A DNA stretch of 64,000 nucleotides from Sphingobacterium sp. N143 (GTDB taxonomy: Bacteria; Bacteroidota; Bacteroidia; Sphingobacteriales; Sphingobacteriaceae), in contig NZ_JACAIS010000008.1 in assembly GCF_030325625.1 (NCBI RefSeq), positions 186,001-250,000 of the forward strand, read 5' to 3'. A program made the position numbers and the translations under genes. Position 1 is the first letter of the stretch. Every line of letters begins with the position of its first letter. The notes under the pieces are model-generated. The model saw only the letters and a list, made by a program, of their open reading frames with translations, searched no databases and was not told where the DNA came from. Positions 28,113 through 35,757 of this stretch are shown piece by piece.

Positions 28113-28247
28113 TTTTCTTATTTTTTAATTTGATACTGCAAATTTGGAAAATGGAGCGCCGGAAAAACTTAAACGGGTTTAAGAAAAATTTTTTTTGCGG
28201 ATTTCGCTGAGATACTCGGGTGTAAAGCCTAGATAGGAAGCAACGTT
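28066..28247. repeat. 182-bp direct repeat flanking the island, copy 1
   Basis: Covers the first codons of the AhpD-like gene, its upstream region, and the last 22 or so codons of a Crp/Fnr gene. It aligns without gaps to 34886-35067, offset exactly 6,820 bases, with scattered substitutions. After 28247 the sequences diverge. Confidence 0.8.
28179..28247 (-). pseudogene. Crp/Fnr regulator, C-terminal remnant
   Basis: Read leftward it encodes VASYLGFTPEYLSEIRKKNFS and a stop, the conserved end of Bacteroidota Crp/Fnr regulators (recognition-helix region). Nothing upstream of 28247 continues the gene. A longer remnant of the same gene is at 34999-35293. Confidence 0.8.
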
Positions 28248-28374
28248 AAGCCTTCCAACATTTGCATTTTACCTGCAGACAGAAGGCCAGGCGTGGCGCT
28301 GCAACCACGAAGAGCATATAAAAAGGATCCCAGGTACAATAAAGTAAAGTCCTGATTTTAATGCTGAAACAATT

Positions 28375-29310
28375 TTATAGAGTAATCACGATTTTACCAA
28401 CCGTTCTCCCCGTTTCCTGTTCCAGATGCGCTGCTCTCATTTGCTCAAAGGGAAAAGATCTGGAAACATGAGGTTTTACGGCTCCACTTTCCAATAAAGA
28501 AGCGATCTGTTTCATATCCTCTCCGCTGGACTGTACAAGAATAAAATAACCTTTCACACCTTTGGATTCTGCTTTTGAAGTTACATCTTCATTCAGACCT
28601 GTCGGAATACTGATGATGGAACCGCCTTCTTTGGTCACTTCGAGCGAATGGTCGATATTGTCCCCGCCAATTGTATCCAATACAAAATCAAAAGTTCTGC
28701 CTGCTGATTTCCAGTCGAAGACGTGATAATCGATATGTGAATCTGCACCTAAACTCAAGACAAAATCTTTATTTTTTGGAGAAGAAGTTCCCGTCACTTT
28801 CGCCCCTAAATATTTGGCAATCTGTATAGCGATATGTCCTACTCCACCAGAAGCTGCGTGGACCAAAACATTTTGCCCTTGCTGAATATTCGCATGGTGA
28901 ACCAAAGCCTGATACGCAGTTAGCGCAACCAAAGTGGAAGCCGCGGCGTCTTCAAAAGAGATATTTTTGGGCTTTAGGACTAATTGATTGGCTGGAGCTG
29001 CGACATATTCTGCATACGCTTTTCCGTGGCCTGGAAAATTGACCATTCCGAAAACTTCATCGCCAACTTTAAAAGCTGAACTTTTAGTTTCTTCTACTAT
29101 TCCGGAAATATCCCAACCCAAAATCAATGGATTTTCTGTTTTAATTCTTCCGTAAACTCCTTTTCCGGCACGGCTTTTTACATCTACCGGATTGATGCTG
29201 ATGGCTTTTACTTGAATTAATACTTCGCCTTCGTTAATGGTTGGTTTTGCCAATTCTACGTATGCTAAATTGTCTACATTTCCTGCTTCTTTTAATACAA
29301 TTGCTTTCAT
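28375..29310 (-). CDS. NADP-dependent oxidoreductase (quinone oxidoreductase/MDR type)
   Basis: 311 residues. It has a GroES-like N-terminal domain (ILGWDISGIVEETKSSAFKVGDEVFGMV), then the cofactor motif VLVHAASGGVGHIAIQIAKYLGAKVTGTSS, and the end HLEQETGRTVGKIVITL. No zinc-ligand cysteines are evident, so it belongs to the zinc-independent medium-chain group that reduces quinones or enals with NADPH. Base composition is AT-rich like the other genes of this island. A decayed gene with the 42-bp element lies upstream and may share its promoter. Confidence 0.93.
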   Translation of the reverse strand: MKAIVLKEAGNVDNLAYVELAKPTINEGEVLIQVKAISINPVDVKSRAGKGVYGRIKTENPLILGWDISGIVEETKSSAFKVGDEVFGMVNFPGHGKAYAEYVAAPANQLVLKPKNISFEDAAASTLVALTAYQALVHHANIQQGQNVLVHAASGGVGHIAIQIAKYLGAKVTGTSSPKNKDFVLSLGADSHIDYHVFDWKSAGRTFDFVLDTIGGDNIDHSLEVTKEGGSIISIPTGLNEDVTSKAESKGVKGYFILVQSSGEDMKQIASLLESGAVKPHVSRSFPFEQMRAAHLEQETGRTVGKIVITL

Positions 29311-29372
29311 AATATTGATATTTTTTAAATGTTATTTATTTGAATTACTTTAATTTAAATCTTGAAATGAGT

Positions 29373-29621
29373 TCAATTTCTTAGCGGTTTCGCATTGATT
29401 TTCAGCTTATATATCACAACCGGAAATGTCACTTTACCTTTTCCGTTCTCAAACGCCGCCAAACGGTTCAGCTGGCCTGTCGGAATCCATAGATATCCAT
29501 TGTCATCATTCCATCAAGCGTCTGCCCAGATTGTGTTGGCACTCCTTGCTACGGGAATGAGCTGTGCTTTTACCGATGAAACGGCTGCTATAAATGTTAT
29601 CAATCCAATTATTATCTTCAT
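29373..29621 (-). pseudogene. Remnant of a secreted major-royal-jelly/SMP-30-like protein
   Basis: A signal peptide (MKIIIGLITFIAAVSSVKAQ) is followed by 15 residues, an in-frame TGA, then WNDDNGYLWIPTGQLNRLAAF and on to a stop at 29373. The phrase DNGYLWIPTGQLNRL resembles the DGYLYFTxNQLHR end of major-royal-jelly-family beta-propellers. The middle (over 200 residues) is missing, so this is an internal deletion plus a nonsense codon. Family assignment is tentative. Confidence 0.6.
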
Positions 29622-29644
29622 AACTTGCTTTGTTTTTGATATAG

Positions 29645-29652
29645 CAAAGTTA
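29645..29652 (-). promoter_or_regulatory. -7 box upstream of the decayed secreted gene
   Basis: TAACTTTG on the minus strand, 24 bases downstream of the 42-bp element at 29677-29718. The promoter remains although the gene is broken; it could now serve the oxidoreductase at 28375-29310. Confidence 0.6.
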
Positions 29653-29676
29653 TATTGCACTGCAGCGGATAAATAG

Positions 29677-29718
29677 TCCATTTTACGGAAAGAATAGCAC
29701 AGATGTACGGAAATGTAA
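29677..29718 (-). promoter_or_regulatory. 42-bp conserved promoter element, copy A
   Basis: Matches copy C (33818-33859) at 35 of 42 positions, counted by eye. The shared plus-strand core is AAGAATAGCACA followed by a conserved TACG block. It ends 24 bases from the -7 box. Confidence 0.7.
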
Positions 29719-29835
29719 AATCCTCCAATAACGGAGGATAATCCAGGAAAGCTTAGCGCTTCTCTAAGCAAAAGTTGCTTGTTCGCCGCCAACGAAAAAG
29801 TCATAATATTATTAATAATCCGGGGATAGGATCAT

Positions 29836-29878
29836 AAAAAAAAGTCACAGGACACTAATGAAGTTTCCTTGTGACTTT
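29836..29878 (-). terminator. Terminator of the AraC gene at 29899
   Basis: On the minus strand a stem AAAGTCACAAGG pairs with CCTGTGACTTT (one bulge) and runs into eight Ts. Confidence 0.8.
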
Positions 29879-29898
29879 AACAAGCAGAATTGCAGTAA

Positions 29899-30789
29899 TT
29901 AGTTCAGCTGTGATTTTCTGAATTCCAAAGGTCTCAGACCTGTCTGTTTCTTAAATAATTTTGTAAAATAAGAAGCATTCTCGAATCCTAAGTGATAGGC
30001 TATTTCCGCAACTCCCTTCTCTCCCAACCTCAATAGATTTTTAGCCTCTGAAATCAAAAATATATGAATGAGTTCCAAAGCAGTTTTCCCTGTTTCCTGT
30101 TTCAGTACGTCACTTAAATAACGTGGCGAAATAAACATCTGGTCGGCAATATTGGTAACGCTTGGCAACCCGCTTTTTTTCAGACCTCCTTCATCAATAT
30201 ATTTTTTAAGGATATCATTGAATCTAGATGCTGTTTTTCCAATAACCTGCTCTCTGTCGATAAACTGTCTTTTGTAAAAGCGCTGTGCATATTTCAAAAT
30301 CGATGATATATGACTCAAGATAATCTCACGGCTGTATTCATCGGGATTATTAAAATATTCGCCCTGAATTTTCGCGTGAAGCTCCAGAATAATCTGCTCT
30401 TCTTTTGGAGAAAGTTGCAGCGCTTCCGTTACATCGTAGTCAAAGAAGCCATAATTGTTAATGCTTTTAAAGAGCTCGTGACCGTTCAAGTAATCTTCGT
30501 GAATCATCAACATATAGCCTTTTTCTTCAAATTCAAGGTCTTTCATTTCAATGATCTGCCGTGGTTTGGCAAAAAATAGACAGCCATTATCGTGGTCGTA
30601 TTTTGTACGTCCGTACATAAACATCCCTGATTTTATTTTTTTGAAAGCGATAATGTAGCAATCTGTGGTAAATTCCCTATTTCCCAGCGGACAGGCCGCC
30701 TGACAGCCGATCATACTAAAGAGCGGATGCTCCGGAGCGTCCCAGCCATTTCCGGTGTGCAATTCTGTGAGGGTTTTATAATGTTTCAT
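29899..30789 (-). CDS. AraC-family transcriptional regulator (paralogue of 33902-34807)
   Basis: 296 residues. The N-terminal part contains HYKTLTELHTGNGWDAPEHPLFSM and FMYGRTKYDHDNGCLFFAKPRQIIEM, a sensor type seen in Bacteroidota AraC regulators. The C-terminal double HTH reads VTNIADQMFISPRYLSDVLKQETGKTALELIH and AYHLGFENASYFTKLFKKQTGLRPLEFR. It is clearly paralogous to the regulator at 33902. The 42-bp elements found only in this island are good candidates for its binding sites. Confidence 0.93.
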   Translation of the reverse strand: MKHYKTLTELHTGNGWDAPEHPLFSMIGCQAACPLGNREFTTDCYIIAFKKIKSGMFMYGRTKYDHDNGCLFFAKPRQIIEMKDLEFEEKGYMLMIHEDYLNGHELFKSINNYGFFDYDVTEALQLSPKEEQIILELHAKIQGEYFNNPDEYSREIILSHISSILKYAQRFYKRQFIDREQVIGKTASRFNDILKKYIDEGGLKKSGLPSVTNIADQMFISPRYLSDVLKQETGKTALELIHIFLISEAKNLLRLGEKGVAEIAYHLGFENASYFTKLFKKQTGLRPLEFRKSQLN

Positions 30790-30914
30790 TTTATTTTTTT
30801 TCGAATGTTCGACAATCTCTTTCTATTACAACTGATTCTCTGAAGTTAAGCTAAAAAAGCAAACCAGTACAACTGTAGAAAACAATTTCTTTGCGCGGAT
30901 CATTCCTAATAAAT

Positions 30915-31739
30915 CTAATGCCCATGTGCGGCAATGCTGACCTCTTTCCAATTTTGGATATCGTTCAATCTTTTGGTGTAAACCTCATTGACTACGTGAT
31001 AAGCAATTTTACCGAACAATAATCTTTGTGGAGGATTTTGATTGTCAATAAGATTCAAAACTGGCACTACTGTCGATTCAGGTTTTCCCCATGTATCAGG
31101 ATTATCCCCTGTTTCCGCAAATGCCTCTCGTACTGGATTGTAATCGGTAATATCCGAAGAAGTCTGAACCGCTGAAGCTCCTGCCCAATCCGTTGCAAAT
31201 CCATTAGGTTCAATTAATGTGGTTTTGATTCCCAAATGTGCTGTTTCTGAACCAATCGTTTCAATTAGTCCTTCGACTGCAAACTTTGAAGCATTGTACA
31301 ATCCTAAAAGCGGTAGCGTCGTTAACCCCAAAAAGCTGGAAATCTGAATGATATGTCCACTTCTTTGTTTTCTCATCACCGGTAAAATTGCTTGTGCTAC
31401 CCAAAGTGAACCAAAAAAGTTGGTTTCCATTTGGTCTCTCGCCTGCTGTTCTGTTGTTTCTTCCGTCGTTCCGAATAAACCAAAACCAGCATTATTAATC
31501 AAAACATCAATTCTTCCAAAGTGTTTTTCTACTTTCTCCACTACTTCAAAAACTTCTGTACGGTTGTTGACATCCAGTTTCACAGGAAGAATGCTGTCAC
31601 CGTACTTCTCTTTTAAATCCTGCAACGCTTCAATATTTCTAGCGGAAGCAGCAACTTTATCGCCTCTTTTAAGTAAGGCCTCAGCCCATAATTTTCCAAA
31701 TCCTTTGGAAGCTCCTGTTATAAAAATTATTTTGCTCAT
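30915..31739 (-). CDS. SDR-family oxidoreductase
   Basis: 274 residues. TGASKGFG at residues 7-14 is the cofactor motif, NNAGFGLFG the mid-domain motif, SSFLG with catalytic Ser, and YNASKFAVEGL with Tyr/Lys. The C-terminus resembles the SDR at 32923, with which it shares most features (both end in a VSxAAHG-type tail), so the two are paralogues. Its promoter carries copy B of the 42-bp element. Confidence 0.93.
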   Translation of the reverse strand: MSKIIFITGASKGFGKLWAEALLKRGDKVAASARNIEALQDLKEKYGDSILPVKLDVNNRTEVFEVVEKVEKHFGRIDVLINNAGFGLFGTTEETTEQQARDQMETNFFGSLWVAQAILPVMRKQRSGHIIQISSFLGLTTLPLLGLYNASKFAVEGLIETIGSETAHLGIKTTLIEPNGFATDWAGASAVQTSSDITDYNPVREAFAETGDNPDTWGKPESTVVPVLNLIDNQNPPQRLLFGKIAYHVVNEVYTKRLNDIQNWKEVSIAAHGH

Positions 31740-31762
31740 TGTTTATTCTTTTTTTGTTAATC

Positions 31763-31770
31763 CAAAATTA
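31763..31770 (-). promoter_or_regulatory. -7 box of the SDR at 30915
   Basis: TAATTTTG on the minus strand fits TAnnTTTG. It lies 24 bases from the start of element copy B. Confidence 0.55.
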
Positions 31771-31794
31771 TCCTTATCCATACTTATACACTAA

Positions 31795-31836
31795 CTCATT
31801 TCAGCTGAAGAATAGCACATAATTACGATATAGCTT
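31795..31836 (-). promoter_or_regulatory. 42-bp conserved promoter element, copy B
   Basis: Matches copy C at about 30 of 42 positions, with the core GAAGAATAGCACA and the ATTACG block intact and the far end diverged. Confidence 0.65.
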
Positions 31837-31854
31837 TAGCTGTACACCTTAGTT

Positions 31855-31891
31855 AAAAAGAGAGCTCCTTCCATTTCTAAAAGAAGCTCTC
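31855..31891 (-). terminator. Terminator of the AhpD-like gene at 31914
   Basis: Minus-strand stem GAGAGCTTCTT pairs with AAGGAGCTCTC (one G-T pair) and is followed by five Ts. Confidence 0.75.
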
Positions 31892-31913
31892 ACCAACACT
31901 TCAATTAAAATAC

Positions 31914-32456
31914 TTATGATAAACTTTTTGCTGCCGGAAAATCAATCGGGATCTGGGTATTTGCAAAAACATAATTCGTAAAACTTCTAAGGGCAACCAA
32001 GGCTGTAAGTTCTACAAGCGCCTTCTCATCCAAACCAGCTTTATAGAAGTCTTCCAGTGCAGCATTTCCGGCATTGCCTTTATTGTTTGCGATCGATTGG
32101 GCAAGTTTTATAATGGCATCCAATTTAACATCCTCAACACTTCCCTTTCTGATTGCTAAAGTGTCCTCCTCACTAAAACCATTTAATTTAGCCAGCATGG
32201 TATGTGCAGCAAGACAATAATCACAATCATTTACCTGGGACACCACCAAGTTGATCGCTTCCCTTTCCTTTGCGGTGTAAGAAGAATGATGCGCTAAGGT
32301 TGCTTCTGTTTCCAGCATCGCTTTTAAAGCTGATGAAGAATATCCGATAGTAGCATAAAGGTTCGGGATCTTGCCCATTTTTTTCTCTACTGATGATAAA
32401 ATGACCTGAGCTTCTTCGCTCAATTGTTCTTTGTTTGGAACTGTAATAGTTTTCAT
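31914..32456 (-). CDS. Carboxymuconolactone decarboxylase-family protein (AhpD-like)
   Basis: 180 residues. The redox site is NDCDYCLAAHTM with Cys78, Cys81 and His85. The N-terminal part (EAQVILSSVEKKMGKIPNLYATIGYSSSALKAML) is typical of the longer peroxidase-related members. It probably uses the CxxC pair to reduce peroxides with an unknown thiol donor. It is flanked by SDRs and a decayed MFS gene, consistent with a detoxification island. Confidence 0.93.
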   Translation of the reverse strand: MKTITVPNKEQLSEEAQVILSSVEKKMGKIPNLYATIGYSSSALKAMLETEATLAHHSSYTAKEREAINLVVSQVNDCDYCLAAHTMLAKLNGFSEEDTLAIRKGSVEDVKLDAIIKLAQSIANNKGNAGNAALEDFYKAGLDEKALVELTALVALRSFTNYVFANTQIPIDFPAAKSLS

Positions 32457-32496
32457 ATTCTTATTATTTATTATTGTTTACTTGAATCTTTCAATT

Positions 32497-32888
32497 TCAC
32501 CCCCGTCTAACGACTGATCTTTTAAAAATAAAAATCCCAAGGAAAGTCAAAACCACGATCAGTAGATTGACCATTGCAATGCTCTGAACATTTTTTATCT
32601 CAAATAAATTGATAAGGACGTAACCGGCAATGGAACTAATGACGTAAATACCGCCGCCTGTCATCTCCCAAAGCTATCCAATATACTCCCGATAAAAAGC
32701 TGGCTGAGTCCTGAGCTTACCATGAAAAGCAATAAGGAAAGCTGCACCTGCTGCATGGAAACGCCCAGATCACCTGCCATCGCCGGCAGCGAGGGAATAT
32801 AAATATCGGTGGTAAGTCCTCCAAGCGGAATGAGGATAAAGGCGAGCAGGGTGCTGATGTGTAAATATTCTATTTTTTGGGCTTTCAT
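32497..32888 (-). pseudogene. Bcr/CflA-like MFS transporter with internal deletion
   Basis: The N-terminal 75 codons (32661-32888) encode two membrane segments typical of MFS drug transporters (LGGLTTDIYIPSLPAMAGDLGVS, then SSGLSQLFIGSILDSFGR) and stop. In another frame, from 32672 down to 32497, follow a membrane-type sequence (GYVLINLFEIKNVQSIAMVNLLIVVLTFLGIFIF) and a stop, which fits the last two segments of the same transporter. About eight central segments are missing, so this is a remnant. Confidence 0.8.
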
Positions 32889-32922
32889 AACGATGTTTAA
32901 CTATGTGTAAAAAAGCACGGGA

Positions 32923-33744
32923 TTACCCGTGCGCTGCTTCTGAAACATCTTTCCATTCCTTCCACTGTTGAAGTTTTTCACCATACACCCTTTCAGTTTT
33001 GACATAACCCAATTTGCCCAGGAATAATCTTAACGGCGGATTTTCACTGTCGATCAGTGTTAAGATTGCTGGAACAGTAGCTTCAGGTGTACCGTAATCA
33101 TCAGGGCCAAGTCCTTCAATCTTAGTTAGGCTTTCCTTTAGCGGATTATACACATCCAACTGATCGCCAAAAACTGCCGAACTTCCACCAAATTCTGTTT
33201 TATAGCCATTTGGTTCTATGAGCGTTACATGGATGCCAAAATCTTTAACCTCACTGGCCAGCGCCTCACTGAGGCCTTCCACCGCAAATTTTGTGGCGTT
33301 GTAAATGCCTAAAGTCGGAAGGCTCCATACGCCCAGTACACTTGAAAGCTGGATGATATGCCCATGTCCCTGTGCTCTGAGGATTGGCAGTGCTGCCTGT
33401 GTCACCCATAGTGTTCCGAACAGATTTGCATCGAAAACATCCCGGGCTACTTTTTCACCGATTTCTTCCACTGCACCAAAAACGCCATACCCCGCATTGT
33501 TGATCACCACATCAAGCTGACCGAAATGTTCCTTGGCTTTGTTTACGGTAGCAAATACAGCTTCTCTATCGGTAATATCCAGCTGTAACGGTAATAACTG
33601 ATCACCATACTTTTCTGATAATGCTGTAAAAGCATTCGCTTTTCTGGAAGTTGCTACGACGTTGTCCCCACGTTGCAATAGTGCTTCTGTCCAAAGTTTT
33701 CCAAATCCTGAAGTTGCTCCTGTAATAAAAATTGTCTTTGCCAT
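32923..33744 (-). CDS. SDR-family oxidoreductase
   Basis: 273 residues. TGATSGFG at 7-14, NNAGYGVFG, SSVLG, and YNATKFAVEGLSEAL supply the cofactor and Ser-Tyr-Lys sites. It is a close paralogue of the SDR at 30915 and has the same type of promoter: a TAACTTTG box at 33785-33792 and copy C of the 42-bp element. The divergent AraC regulator at 33902 is the likely controller. Confidence 0.93.
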   Translation of the reverse strand: MAKTIFITGATSGFGKLWTEALLQRGDNVVATSRKANAFTALSEKYGDQLLPLQLDITDREAVFATVNKAKEHFGQLDVVINNAGYGVFGAVEEIGEKVARDVFDANLFGTLWVTQAALPILRAQGHGHIIQLSSVLGVWSLPTLGIYNATKFAVEGLSEALASEVKDFGIHVTLIEPNGYKTEFGGSSAVFGDQLDVYNPLKESLTKIEGLGPDDYGTPEATVPAILTLIDSENPPLRLFLGKLGYVKTERVYGEKLQQWKEWKDVSEAAHG

Positions 33745-33784
33745 TTTGTTATTGTTTAAATTATTATTTGTTATTTTGATAAGA

Positions 33785-33792
33785 CAAAGTTA
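33785..33792 (-). promoter_or_regulatory. -7 box of the SDR at 32923
   Basis: TAACTTTG on the minus strand, 25 bases from the start of element copy C. Confidence 0.65.
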
Positions 33793-33817
33793 TATCCAGA
33801 ACCGGCCTCTGCTCTAC

Positions 33818-33859
33818 TCCATATCAGCGGAAGAATAGCACAGATTTACGAAAATGTAA
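33818..33859 (-). promoter_or_regulatory. 42-bp conserved promoter element, copy C
   Basis: Plus-strand core GAAGAATAGCACAG followed by ATTTACGAAAATGTAA. It lies between the SDR (leftward) and the AraC gene (rightward), so both could be controlled from it. Confidence 0.7.
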
Positions 33860-33901
33860 TTTTGAAACATTTCAACAAGCAAATTCCTAAAATTAGAGAC
33901 A

Positions 33902-34807
33902 TTGGAAAAGATCAATCATTATAAAAGCATAACCGAACTTCATGAAAAAAGTGGCTTTGAACCTCCGAAGCATCCACTATTGAGCCTGATGACCTGTAAA
34001 GAACTTATGACCTATTCGGTCGGAGAAGACAGGTTCACCGGAGACTTTTATATGGTTGCTCTGAAAAAGATCAAATCGGGCTATGTGCTATATGGCAAAA
34101 CGAAATATGACCACAGTAATGGATCCACCGTTTTTATGAAGCCAAGGCAAGTTATTGAGGTCAGTAATGTACAGTTTGCAGAAAAGGGTTTTGTTATATT
34201 TTTTCATGAGGATTATCTGGCCGGCCATATTCTGCATGACCAGATCAAAAACTATGGCTATTTTGAGTATGAAATAAATGAAGCCCTGCACCTATCTCCT
34301 GCTGAGGAGGTTATCATGTGGGAGCTCTACGAAAAAATACGCAAGGAATATGACGAAAACTCCGATGAATTCAGCCGTGAAATTATACTATCACATATTG
34401 ATTCCATCCTAAAATATTCCGACCGCTTTTATAGAAGACAGTTTGTGGATCGAAGTAATAACGTTTCGGGAACCACGCTAAAAAGGTTTCAGACAGTATT
34501 ACAGAACTATTTTGATAAGAAGCTGCAACTTAAAGAAGGTTTGCCCACCGTAAATTACCTTGCGGGAGAACTTTTTCTATCAAGCAGGTATCTGAGCGAT
34601 CTTCTTAAACAGGAAACCGGAAAAACCGCTCTGGAACATGTCCATATTTACCTGATTAAAGAGGCGAAAAATCTATTGCTGGGATCGGACAGCAGCATTT
34701 CTGGCATTGCCTATGGTCTGGGATTTGAAAGCCCTTCATATTTTACCCGTTTGTTTAAAAAATTGGTGGGTATTACACCTGCCCAATTTAAGGAAACCAA
34801 AAATTGA
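33902..34807 (+). CDS. AraC-family transcriptional regulator (paralogue of 29899-30789)
   Basis: 301 residues. No ATG is available near the start; TTG at 33902 gives MEKINHYKSITELHEKSGFEPPKHPLLSLM, which aligns with the N-terminus of the paralogue at 30789, so TTG is the likely start. The C-terminus has the double HTH: LAGELFLSSRYLSDLLKQETGKTALEHVH and AYGLGFESPSYFTRLFKKLVGITPAQFK. It is divergent from the SDR at 32923, with element copy C between, an arrangement typical of a local activator. Confidence 0.92.
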   Translation: MEKINHYKSITELHEKSGFEPPKHPLLSLMTCKELMTYSVGEDRFTGDFYMVALKKIKSGYVLYGKTKYDHSNGSTVFMKPRQVIEVSNVQFAEKGFVIFFHEDYLAGHILHDQIKNYGYFEYEINEALHLSPAEEVIMWELYEKIRKEYDENSDEFSREIILSHIDSILKYSDRFYRRQFVDRSNNVSGTTLKRFQTVLQNYFDKKLQLKEGLPTVNYLAGELFLSSRYLSDLLKQETGKTALEHVHIYLIKEAKNLLLGSDSSISGIAYGLGFESPSYFTRLFKKLVGITPAQFKETKN

Positions 34808-34848
34808 TTTCATAATTATGGGTAATAGTACAAAATGTTTGAAATTGA

Positions 34849-34932
34849 CCTGCTCTCCTCCTCGTTGAAAAATTTGGTAGCCGCTTTGAATGCCTGTGGT
34901 TCCGTTGTGCTGATGTTGATTCGTTTTTCCGT
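34849..34932 (-). pseudogene. Decayed copy of the AhpD-like gene 5' end
   Basis: Corresponds to two pieces of the intact gene at 27669-28112: the stretch around 27854-27881 and the first codons (28066-28112), now joined by a deletion. The start codon is ACG where the intact gene has ATG. It is part of the second copy of the flanking repeat. Confidence 0.75.
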
Positions 34933-35067
34933 GTTTCTTATTTTTTAATTTGATACTACAAATTTGGAAAATGGAGAGCCGGAAAAACTTAAAAGGCTTT
35001 AAGAAAAATTCTTTTTGCGGATTTCGCTGAGATACTCGGGTGTAAAGCCCAGGTAGGAAGCCACGAG
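34886..35067. repeat. 182-bp direct repeat flanking the island, copy 2
   Basis: Aligned gap-free with 28066-28247 at an offset of 6,820 bases. It contains the decayed AhpD-like gene start and the end of the Crp/Fnr remnant. Confidence 0.8.
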
Positions 35068-35293
35068 ATATTGAGGTACGCGCTGCAGAAATGCAGGCTG
35101 ATTCTTGAGGAATTGACGGTATAGCTCTTCCCTGGAGTGCTCATAAAGCATCTTGACGCGCATCTGTGCAGCGGCATAAGCTTTCTGATACACCATGCGA
35201 AAATACTTTTCCATGACTGGGTGCTTTTCCAGTAGATCATCGAGGGCATGTTGGCGAATGACCAGGACTTCTGCCGGCAGTACAGCCTGGATT
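34999..35293 (-). pseudogene. Crp/Fnr regulator, N-terminally truncated
   Basis: Read leftward the frame encodes IQAVLPAEVLVIRQHALDDL, then HPVMEKYFRMVYQKAYAAAQ and on to PQYLVASYLGFTPEYLSEI and a stop, the C-terminal half of a Bacteroidota Crp/Fnr regulator. Homology stops abruptly at about 35293, so the cNMP-binding half is lost. An internal ATG at 35212-35214 could give a 71-residue peptide, but that is not a full regulator. Confidence 0.8.
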
Positions 35294-35440
35294 TAAGATA
35301 GTAAAAAATAAGTTATATAACCTTACATACTCGCCAACCTACATTCAGGGCATCAAAAAATTAGGCGTTACCTTTTACGAAGTTTATGTTGTGGATGGTC
35401 AAAAGTCTTTGACCATTGGTGACATGTTGATCTGAAGAGT
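35291..35440 (+). pseudogene. Possible DUF1398 fragment
   Basis: In the plus frame it reads KIVKNKLYNLTYSPTYIQGI followed by KKLGVTFYEVYVVDGQ and ends at a TGA (35434-35436 region). This resembles the N-terminal segment of DUF1398 proteins (an A-HSKVKSG...YIQDIKKLGV pattern). No start codon or remaining body is present. Confidence 0.45.
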
Positions 35441-35684
35441 AAATATGCAATATTAGTTAAATTAAATACAAAAAAGAAAATGGGCCCGTGCTTTTGGATT
35501 GCATACCTGCAGAGCTGTTTTTTCAGTATTGCGGCGAAACGATGGAAAAATATCAGGCGCAAGCCTATATTGAAACGATAAACCGCGGTTCAGGCAAGCG
35601 AAATTATCCACCTGCAGCAGATCATGAAGCAAGCTGACAAATCCGCAAAAGCATTTTTTGCGGCCTTGCTGGATATAATGTCGA
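35441..35684. other. Decayed region left of the IS element
   Basis: There is no intact gene. Short stretches look once coding in two plus frames (for example CIPAELFFQYCGETMEKYQA and, shifted, EIIHLQQIMKQADKSAKAFF), but I recognise no family. A hairpin CCGCAAAA/TTTTGCGG is at 35643-35663, 22 bases before the IS end. Confidence 0.4.
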
Positions 35685-35757
35685 TGTTGACCCCTCCGCT
35701 GGACATATTGACCCCTCTATCAAGGCTTTCTTCAGTCCAACTGATGACCTGACAATA

